From NCBI GenBank assembly GCA_035513575.1, contig DATKBW010000049.1, forward strand, positions 62,001 to 126,000: a stretch of DNA of 64,000 nt, in the 5' to 3' direction. Position numbers and translations under genes: made by a program. This document shows, in pieces, positions 57,797-64,000 of this stretch; the first letter of the stretch is position 1, and every line of letters begins with the position of its first letter. This DNA is from JAHWKI01 sp035513575 (lineage in GTDB: Bacteria; Gemmatimonadota; Gemmatimonadetes; Longimicrobiales; RSA9). The notes beneath the pieces are model-generated. The model was not told the DNA's origin. It did no database searches and saw nothing but the letters and a program-made list of their open reading frames with translations.

Positions 57797-59605
57797 TCAC
57801 CCCGCGGGCTCGAAAGCCCAGTTGACGACGGTGATGGCGGTGAACGCCAGCCCGATCAGGGGCGCCCACCAGAGCCCGGTCATGAACAGGATCATGGTGG
57901 CGCTGGTGCCGATGGCGGCCAGCAGCGGCCAGAAGGACGGATTCGGCATGTGCACGCCCCCCGCCGGCTCGATCCAGACCCGGTCGTCGTAGTCCGCCGG
58001 GTCGTCCCACAGCGGGTTGCGGCTACGGACGTGCGGGAGGGTCACGAAGTTGTATTCCGGGGGCGGCGACGTGGTGGCCCACTCGAGGGTCGGTGCATTC
58101 CACGGGTTCGGTCCCGCCCGGGTCCCCGACCGCGCGCTGCGGATCAGGTTCCCGATGAAGGCGAGGGTCCCGAAGGCCATGAGCAGGGCGCTCAGGGACA
58201 TGAAGAGGTTCAGCCCGCCCAGGTTCAGCTCCGCGGCGTACGTGTAGATGCGCCGCGGCATGCCGAGGATGCCGACCCAGTGCATGGGGAAGAAAGTGCC
58301 GTTGAAGCCGATGACGAACAGCCAGAAGTGCCACTTCCCCAGCGTCTCGCCGAGCAGCCGGCCGGTGACTTTCGGGAACCAGTAGTAGAAGCCCGAGAAC
58401 ACGCCCATCAGGAGCCCGCCGATGAGCACGTAGTGGAAGTGGGCCACGACGAAGTACGTGTCGTGCTGCTGGAGGTCGGCGGGGGAGGCCGCGTGCATGA
58501 TCCCGCTGATGCCGCCGATGGTGAACAGCGCCACCATGGCGATGGAGAAGAGCATGGCGGTGTTGAACTGGATCGAGCCGCCCCACATGGTCGCCAGCCA
58601 GTTGAAGATCTTCACGCCCGTGGGGATCGCGATGATCATCGTGCTGATGGTGAAGAACGAGTCGGCGATGGGCCCGAGGCCGGTGGTGAACATGTGGTGG
58701 CTCCACACGCCCCAGCTGATGAACCCGATGAGCGCGCCGCTGAACACCATGATCGCGTAGCCGAAGAGGGGCTTGCGCGAGAACGTGGGTATGACGTCGC
58801 TGGCGATCCCGAAGGCGGGGAGGATCAGGATGTAGACCTCGGGATGGCCGAAGAGCCAGAAGAGGTGCTGCCAGAGCACCGGGTCGCCGCCGGCCGCCAC
58901 GTTGAAGAAGTTGGTGCCCCAGAAGCGGTCGAAGGTGAGCATGAACAGCGCGACCGCCAGGACGGGAAGCGCCGTCACGATGATGAAGCTGGTGACGAAG
59001 GCCATCCATGTGAACAGGGGCATGCGCATGAGCTTCATGCCCGGGGCCCGCAGGTTCACGATGGTGGTGATGAAGTTCACCCCGCCGGCGATCGATGCCA
59101 CACCCAGGATCTGCAGCCCGAGGGCGTAGAAATCCATGTTCGGGCCGGGGGAGTATGGCTCCGTGCTGAGGTTCGCGTACCCGAACCACCCGCCGTTCGG
59201 CGCCGCGCCGATGAAGAAGCTCGAGTACATGAACAGCCCGCCGATCAGGAACACCCAGTAGGAGAAGGCGTTCAGGCGCGGGAAGGCGACGTCCCGGGCC
59301 CCGATCTGGAGCGGAACGACGTAGTTGAAGAAGGCGATGGCGATGGGCATCCCCACCAGGAACACCATGGTGACGCCGTGCATCGTGAACAGCTGGTTGT
59401 AGAGGTCCGGCGAGACGACGCTCGCACCGGGCGTCGCCAGCTGCCAGCGGATGACCAGCGCCTCCAGCCCCCCGAGGACGAAGAAGACCAGGGCGCTGGA
59501 CGCGTAGAGGATGCCGATCTTCTTGTGGTCGATCGTCGTCAACCAGTCCCACAGGCCGCTCCTCCTCTGCGGGGCGACGGGGACGCGTGCTTCGGCTGTG
59601 GCCAT
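57797..59605 (-). CDS. ctaD: Cytochrome c oxidase subunit I (caa3 type, second copy)
   Basis: 602 residues, A-type heme-copper catalytic subunit. LFGHPEVYILILPAFG holds the D-channel Glu and His-Tyr cross-link; GVWSHHMFTTGLG has the CuB His pair; DTYFVVAHFHYVLIGG has the heme ligands. Begins RSGLWDWLTTIDHKKIGILY, typical of caa3 subunit I. It follows the subunit II gene by 27 bp. Together with the copy at 41.8 kb, the strain has two independent oxygen-reducing oxidases in the window. Confidence 0.96.
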   Translation of the reverse strand: MATAEARVPVAPQRRSGLWDWLTTIDHKKIGILYASSALVFFVLGGLEALVIRWQLATPGASVVSPDLYNQLFTMHGVTMVFLVGMPIAIAFFNYVVPLQIGARDVAFPRLNAFSYWVFLIGGLFMYSSFFIGAAPNGGWFGYANLSTEPYSPGPNMDFYALGLQILGVASIAGGVNFITTIVNLRAPGMKLMRMPLFTWMAFVTSFIIVTALPVLAVALFMLTFDRFWGTNFFNVAAGGDPVLWQHLFWLFGHPEVYILILPAFGIASDVIPTFSRKPLFGYAIMVFSGALIGFISWGVWSHHMFTTGLGPIADSFFTISTMIIAIPTGVKIFNWLATMWGGSIQFNTAMLFSIAMVALFTIGGISGIMHAASPADLQQHDTYFVVAHFHYVLIGGLLMGVFSGFYYWFPKVTGRLLGETLGKWHFWLFVIGFNGTFFPMHWVGILGMPRRIYTYAAELNLGGLNLFMSLSALLMAFGTLAFIGNLIRSARSGTRAGPNPWNAPTLEWATTSPPPEYNFVTLPHVRSRNPLWDDPADYDDRVWIEPAGGVHMPNPSFWPLLAAIGTSATMILFMTGLWWAPLIGLAFTAITVVNWAFEPAG

Positions 59606-59632
59606 CGATCTCGTCCGCTTCCGGGAGCTGTG

Positions 59633-60823
59633 TTACCGCGGGGCTGCCGCGGGGGCGTTCAGGGTGTCCGCGGGGGCCGGGGCGTTCAGGGTATCGGCCG
59701 GGGCCGCGGCGTCCAGGGTATCGGCCGGGGCCGCGGCCGGGCGCGCGCCGGCGAGGGGTCGACGCAGGTCCACGAGATAGGCGGCGACGGCCCGGGCGTC
59801 CTCCCGGGAGAGCCCCGTGGGCGGCATCCCGCCGGCACCCGAGCGCGCGCCCGGCATGAGGACCCCGTCCTTGAGCTCGGGCGCGCGCAGGATCCACTCC
59901 GCGAGGTTGTCCTGGGTGTTCTCCATGAGCCCCGCCCCGATGCTGAAGCGGTCGCCGAAGTGGGTCAGGTTGGGGCCGAGCTGGCCCCGGGCCGTGGTCC
60001 CCTCGATCGTGTGGCAGGCGATGCAGGTGCTGCGCATGAAGATATCGCGCCCCCGCTGCGCCAGCTCCCCCGCCGGCTCGACCGGCGTGCGGATGTCGTC
60101 GACCCACCGGCCGAAGTCTTCCGCGTCCACGACGCGCCCCAGCATGCGCATGATGGCGTGGGAGGTCCCGCAGTACTCGGCGCACTGTCCCAGGAACTCA
60201 CCGCTGGAGTCGGGGCGGAAGACGATGGTGTTGAGGTGGAGCGGCTGCACGCCCTCGGGCGTCCGCACCACCGGGTTCACGTCCTTTTTCCCGCCCAGGC
60301 GCGGGATCCAGAAGCTGTGGATCACGTCGGCGGAGCGCAGCCGGAGCGCCACGGGCCGCCCGGCGGGCATGTAGAACTGGTTGGCCGTGGTGATCCCCTC
60401 CGCGGGGTAGCGGAACTCCCACCACCACTGGTGCCCGATGGCCTCGATGACCAGCGCGTCCGCCGGCTCTTCCGCCTGCGTCTCGAAGATCGCCTGGATC
60501 GTGGGGATCGCGATGAAGAGGATGATCACGGCGGGACCGATGGTCCACGCGAGCTCCAGCCCGGTGCTGCCGTAGACCGGCTTCGGCCGCGGGTCCCCGG
60601 GCCGCGCGCGGAAGCGGACGAGGATGTAGGCCAGCGCGCCGAAGACCACCATCATGATCCCGACGGTCCACCACGTCACCGTGGCCCAGAGGTCACTCTG
60701 GATCCGGCCGTACTCGGTCACGGGGCGGAGCATGGTCTGGGGGTACTCCCCCGAACACGCCGCGAGAAAGAGGACTGCGCCCGGCGCCATCCAGCGCAGG
60801 GTTCTGGAAATTCCGTGTCGCAT
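59633..60823 (-). CDS. ctaC: caa3 oxidase subunit II with fused cytochrome c
   Basis: 396 residues. Lipobox LAACSG, two membrane helices, cupredoxin domain with CuA ligands (DVIHSFWIPRLGGKKDVN and CAEYCGTSHAIM), then a cytochrome c domain with CIACH (about 271-275) and Met in GAGLMENTQ or MPGARSG. The last 35 residues are a three-fold repeat PADTL(D/N)A(A/P)A. First gene of the leftward caa3 unit. As heme c is built in, this oxidase can accept electrons directly, unlike the subunit II at 43.6 kb. Confidence 0.95.
   Translation of the reverse strand: MRHGISRTLRWMAPGAVLFLAACSGEYPQTMLRPVTEYGRIQSDLWATVTWWTVGIMMVVFGALAYILVRFRARPGDPRPKPVYGSTGLELAWTIGPAVIILFIAIPTIQAIFETQAEEPADALVIEAIGHQWWWEFRYPAEGITTANQFYMPAGRPVALRLRSADVIHSFWIPRLGGKKDVNPVVRTPEGVQPLHLNTIVFRPDSSGEFLGQCAEYCGTSHAIMRMLGRVVDAEDFGRWVDDIRTPVEPAGELAQRGRDIFMRSTCIACHTIEGTTARGQLGPNLTHFGDRFSIGAGLMENTQDNLAEWILRAPELKDGVLMPGARSGAGGMPPTGLSREDARAVAAYLVDLRRPLAGARPAAAPADTLDAAAPADTLNAPAPADTLNAPAAAPR
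59654..59734 (-). repeat. Three 27-bp tandem repeats at the 3' end of caa3 subunit II
   Basis: Units start at 59654, 59681 and 59708 (plus strand) and encode the nine-residue repeat APADTLNAP or close variants. In frame, so copy-number change would only vary the periplasmic tail length. Confidence 0.85.
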
Positions 60824-60946
60824 CGATCGTCCGGTTCACAGCGGATCGGGCCTGGGGCCCGGGCTTCGCAGGCGGGAAGGTTACAGGAGCGCCATACGGG
60901 GGTCAAGCGACCCCTCGCCTCCGCCATCGCTGGTGGGGCTGGCGCG

Positions 60947-60976
60947 TTGACCGGGGGCCCGCGGGCGCCGTATCCT
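60947..60976 (+). promoter_or_regulatory. Candidate leaderless promoter of the P1 peptidase gene
   Basis: TTGACC (60947-60952) and TATCCT (60971-60976) with 18-bp spacing. The expected transcription start falls at about 60983, the A of the start codon, and no ribosome site precedes the ATG. Confidence 0.55.
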
Positions 60977-60982
60977 GCGCGC

Positions 60983-62173
60983 ATGTGCTTGCCACCGAAG
61001 CCGTTCCACCTCTCCCTGCTGGTGGCCCTGTTGGCCATGCAGCTTCCGGGTCCGGCGCCGGCGCAGACCCCGGAGCAGACCTCGGATAGGCCACGCGCGC
61101 GCGAGGCCGGTGTAATGGTGGGGATCTTTCCTCCGGGGCCGCTGAACGGGATCACGGATGTCGCGGGGGTACGTGTCGGCCACACGACGGTGGCGGAGGG
61201 GGACGGGATCCGGACGGGTGTCACGGCGATCTTCGCGCACCCCGGGAACCCTTACCGGGAGCGGGTTCCGGCGGCGATCGTGGTGGGGAACGGGTTCGGG
61301 AAGCTGCTTGGCGCCACGCAGGTGCGCGAGCTCGGGGAGCTGGAAACGCCCATCCTGCTGACGTGCACGCTCTGCGTCTGGCACGCCGCGGACGCCATGG
61401 TCGAGTGGCTGCTCGCCCGCCCCGGGATGGGCGAGGTCCGCTCCATCAATCCCGTCGTGGGCGAGACGAACGACGGGTTCCTCAACGACATCCGCACGAG
61501 GCCGGTCCGTCCCGAGCACGTGGTGGCGGCCCTCGAGGGCGCGACCGCCGGTCCCGTGACGGAGGGGAGCGTCGGTGCGGGGACCGGCACCGTGGCGTTC
61601 GGCTGGAAGGGCGGGATCGGGACCGCATCGCGCCGGTTGCCCGCATCCCTGGGGGGTTGGACGGTCGGCGTCCTGGTGCAGACCAACCACGGCGGCGTGC
61701 TCACGGTGGCGGGCGCCCCGGTCGGTGTGGCGCTGGGCCGCTACCCGTTCCGTCAGGCGCTGGAGGCGAACATCCCCGAGCGGGACGGTGGCGATGGAAG
61801 CATCATGATCGTGGTGGCGACGGATGCGCCGCTGTCCGCACGCAGCCTGGAACGGCTCGGCGAGCGCGCGCTGGCCGGCCTGGCGCGGACCGGCTCGATC
61901 ATGAGCAACGGCTCGGGGGATTACGTGATCGCCTTCTCGACGGCCGCGTCGGTGCGCCGGCGGGAATCGGAGGGGCCGCGCACCATCGAGGATCTGCCCG
62001 ACGACCTCCTCTCCCCCCTCTTCCTGGGCGCCATTGAGGCGACGGAGGAGGCGATCTACAACTCGCTCTTCCGGGCGACCACGGTCACGGGGCACCGCGG
62101 AACCGTCGAGGCGCTGCCGCTCGGGCCGACGCTCGAATTCCTGCGGTCGCGGGGCGCGCTCAGCACACCCTGA
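60983..62173 (+). CDS. P1 family peptidase (DmpA/BapA-like aminopeptidase)
   Basis: 396 residues with a signal peptide (LSLLVALLAMQLPGPAPAQ). Family hallmarks: GITDVAGVRVGHTTV at the N-terminus, GVTAIFAHPGNP, EGSVGAGTGTVAFGWKGGIGTASR (excerpted GWKGGIGTASR) where self-cleavage exposes an N-terminal Thr/Ser nucleophile in the GIGT segment, and RTGSIMSNGSGDYVIAFST. Such enzymes release N-terminal D-, beta- or L-amino acids from peptides. Exported here. Its own promoter abuts the ATG, suggesting a leaderless mRNA. Confidence 0.9.
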   Translation: MCLPPKPFHLSLLVALLAMQLPGPAPAQTPEQTSDRPRAREAGVMVGIFPPGPLNGITDVAGVRVGHTTVAEGDGIRTGVTAIFAHPGNPYRERVPAAIVVGNGFGKLLGATQVRELGELETPILLTCTLCVWHAADAMVEWLLARPGMGEVRSINPVVGETNDGFLNDIRTRPVRPEHVVAALEGATAGPVTEGSVGAGTGTVAFGWKGGIGTASRRLPASLGGWTVGVLVQTNHGGVLTVAGAPVGVALGRYPFRQALEANIPERDGGDGSIMIVVATDAPLSARSLERLGERALAGLARTGSIMSNGSGDYVIAFSTAASVRRRESEGPRTIEDLPDDLLSPLFLGAIEATEEAIYNSLFRATTVTGHRGTVEALPLGPTLEFLRSRGALSTP

Positions 62174-62281
62174 CGACGCGTGGGGCGGCCGCCCGCCACG
62201 CCGGCGTTTCCGAAACCGGCGGAGCGGGTCCATCGTAGGAGGCGTCGAGGCCTTCATTCGATCGAATGGGATGGGTGTCAC
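62174..62281 (+). promoter_or_regulatory. Gap with a perfect 14-bp palindrome
   Basis: CATTCGATCGAATG (62255-62268) is a perfect palindrome 14 bp before the next start codon. A related but imperfect pair, ATTCGA-ACA-ATCGAA, precedes the DUF4097 gene near 21157-21171. Could be the site of one regulator acting on both envelope genes. Confidence 0.4.
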
Positions 62282-64000
62282 ATGAGAATCCTCACCGCAT
62301 TGCTCCTGGTCGCCGTGGCCGTCCCGGCCGTGGCGCAGGAGGAGGAGATCCGCAGCGCCAACCTCCCCCGCGAGCTGGAATGGCAGCTCCTGCGCATGTT
62401 CGAGGGCGAGGCCCGACGCATCGACGGCGAAGCCACGATCGGCCGGACGGAAGTCGTGACCGGGGGCATCGCCGCGCACCTCGGCCCGCTCCGGATCGCT
62501 GGGCAGGTCGCGGGTGACGTGGCCATGGTGGGCGGCGACGTGGTCATCGAGGAGGGCGGCTCGGTCACCGGCAGCGTCACGGTCGTGGGCGGACAGGTCC
62601 GGCTCGCCGATGGCGGCCGGGTGGGCGGGACGATCACGTCGTATGCCCTGTCGACGAGCCGCGGCTCCGGCGCGCGGACGCGGGACCGGTACGACGACCG
62701 GGACGACGAGCGGGACCGGCGCCGACGCCGGGACCGATGGGAAGACCGGGGCTATTCCAGGCTCACGCTCCGGGCCGGGTCGAGCTACAACCGCGTGGAG
62801 GGGCTGCCGGTGCTGTTCGGCCCCATCATCCAGACGGCCGGCCCGAACCCGCTGCGGCTGGAAGCCCTCGCCATCTGGCGCACCGAAGCGGGCGCCGATC
62901 TCGACACGGACCGCATGGGCTATCAGGCCACGATCGGGCAGTTCCTGGGCGGCCACCGCACCGTGAGCGTCGGCGCGTCGGCGTTCTCCCTGGTGGAGCC
63001 GCTGGACCGGTGGCAGCTGTCGGATCTCGAGGCGTCGCTCGCGACCGCGGTCTTCCACGAGGACTACCGGGACTATTTCGACCGGACGGGGTGGAGCGCG
63101 TTCGTCCGGGCAACCCCGCGCCGGTCCACGGAAGCGCGGCTGGAGTACCGCAACGAGGACCACACGGCCCTCGCGGCGGGTGATCCGTGGTCCCTGTTCC
63201 ATGGCGGGGAGCCGTGGCGGCTGCAGCCGCTCATCGCCGAGGGGGACGTCCAGACGATCCTCGGAACGCTCACGGTGGACCTGCGCGACGACGCGGACGA
63301 CCCCGGCGAGGGGTGGTTCGCTCGCGTCGCGGTCGAGCGGCCGGTCTCAGGGAGTCTCACGAGGCCCGCGCTGACGACGATGCTGCCGCACGGCGCGCAG
63401 CGCTTCATCAACCAGCCGGTTCCCGCGGCCCTCGCCGCGACGCCGGTGGACCTCGACTTCACCACCGGGATGGTGGATCTGCGGCGCTATACGCCGGTAG
63501 GATACCGTTCCCAGCTCAACCTGCGCCTCGTCGCGGGCGGGACGCTGACGGCCCGGTCGCTGCCGCCCCAGTTCCAGCACGCGCTGGGCGGGCTCGGCAC
63601 ACTCCCCGGCTTCGAAACGTTCCTGGCCGATTGCGGAGCGCGGAGCGCGGCGGGCACGCATGACGGGGACCGCTATTTCCCCGCCTACGGGTGCGACCGC
63701 ATGGCCCTCGGGCAGGTGGAGTACCGCGGCTCGCTCTCCCTCGATTTCGGCATCGGGGACCCCGACTGGGATGAGGACGACGAATGGTGGGAGGAGGTCC
63801 GGGTCGACCTCAGCCCCACCTGGGTCGTGTTCCTGGATGCGGGGCGGGGCTGGGCTTACGACGAACCGGCCTTCGGCGGCGACCGGGACACGGGGACCCT
63901 CTACGACGCCGGCGTCGGCTTCCTGTTCGGAGACGTGGGCATCTACGTGGCGCTCCCGCTGAACGGCGGGGTCGACCAGGAGCCCCGCTTCTTCATCCGC
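62282..64000 (+). CDS. Surface-antigen-like barrel protein with polymer-forming N-domain, 3' end missing
   Basis: At least 573 residues, running off the right edge. Signal peptide MRILTALLLVAVAVPAVAQ. Residues about 45-115 form a bactofilin-like rung pattern (IAGQVAGDVAMVGGDVVIEE, GSVTGSVTVVGGQVRLADGG), then an Arg/Asp-rich linker (DRYDDRDDERDRRRRRDRW), then barrel-like strands with LFGDVGIYVALPLN and RFFIR near the right edge, as in Bac_surface_Ag/BamA-type C-termini. Probably outer membrane; function unknown. Confidence 0.7.
   Translation, partial: MRILTALLLVAVAVPAVAQEEEIRSANLPRELEWQLLRMFEGEARRIDGEATIGRTEVVTGGIAAHLGPLRIAGQVAGDVAMVGGDVVIEEGGSVTGSVTVVGGQVRLADGGRVGGTITSYALSTSRGSGARTRDRYDDRDDERDRRRRRDRWEDRGYSRLTLRAGSSYNRVEGLPVLFGPIIQTAGPNPLRLEALAIWRTEAGADLDTDRMGYQATIGQFLGGHRTVSVGASAFSLVEPLDRWQLSDLEASLATAVFHEDYRDYFDRTGWSAFVRATPRRSTEARLEYRNEDHTALAAGDPWSLFHGGEPWRLQPLIAEGDVQTILGTLTVDLRDDADDPGEGWFARVAVERPVSGSLTRPALTTMLPHGAQRFINQPVPAALAATPVDLDFTTGMVDLRRYTPVGYRSQLNLRLVAGGTLTARSLPPQFQHALGGLGTLPGFETFLADCGARSAAGTHDGDRYFPAYGCDRMALGQVEYRGSLSLDFGIGDPDWDEDDEWWEEVRVDLSPTWVVFLDAGRGWAYDEPAFGGDRDTGTLYDAGVGFLFGDVGIYVALPLNGGVDQEPRFFIR

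Noticed and set aside
59654..59734. CRISPR-like regular repeats
   Set aside because: Contiguous in-frame 27-bp coding repeats without spacers.
56393..60982. Very long plus-strand frame over the caa3 oxidase genes running into the P1 peptidase
   Set aside because: Only the part from 60983 makes sense (P1 peptidase); the rest is antisense to oxidase subunits.

Overview
The window comes from a very GC-rich, aerobic, Gram-negative-type bacterium. Lipoprotein signal peptides, outer-membrane barrel proteins, a stand-alone TonB plug-type protein, a DUF5916 outer-membrane protein and two full aa3/caa3 cytochrome oxidases all point that way. The gene style fits Gemmatimonadota, but this is inferred from gene content and no marker gene in the window proves it. 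I found no rRNA, tRNA, CRISPR array, transposase or integrase.

Layout. 1-11 kb: barrel protein fragment, SURF1, DUF5916 protein, succinate-semialdehyde dehydrogenase, beta-propeller lipoprotein, Lon with an unusual acidic insert, lipase-like hydrolase, DUF5946. 11-15 kb: a phosphofructokinase with pyrophosphate-type active-site residues, urocanate hydratase, and a ClpP whose catalytic Asp is replaced by Asn. 15.0-19.0 kb: a lower-GC islet bounded by two 87% identical copies of the last 54 bp of clpP. It holds a frameshifted AraC-type regulator and a rightward cassette: propeller lipoprotein, one-cysteine thioredoxin-like protein, a 70-residue exported peptide with eight cysteines, and a TonB plug-type protein. 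19-39 kb: a fused FtcD (second histidine-catabolism gene), DUF4097 protein, AarF kinase, M50 protease-Nudix-MoxR run, Hsp20, LVIVD and YncE-like propeller proteins, a lone NFACT-R domain, a GGDEF-EAL protein, DUF885 and ThyX.

39.7-60.8 kb is an almost unbroken leftward respiratory block. From its upstream end it has: a caa3 oxidase (II-I-III-IV) and an M23 peptidase; ferredoxin, Mrp ATPase, zinc/PCP_red protein and small membrane protein; then, behind a near-consensus promoter, a two-UspA/two-PCP_red protein, a radical SAM/SPASM/PCP_red protein, a CydA-like membrane protein without CydB, three membrane c-type cytochromes (five CxxCH hemes in all), a lipoprotein, and a second aa3 oxidase (II-I-III-IV) with an internally duplicated membrane protein. 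I infer a module in which a CydA-like quinol-site protein passes electrons through dedicated cytochromes c to an aa3 oxidase, with radical SAM, Mrp and ferredoxin proteins as maturation or electron-supply partners. 61-64 kb: P1 peptidase from an apparently leaderless promoter, and the start of a surface-antigen-like barrel protein.

The two places most likely to hold something undescribed are the cysteine-rich peptide cassette (16.1-18.7 kb) and the CydA-like/cytochrome c/PCP_red locus (44-56 kb).
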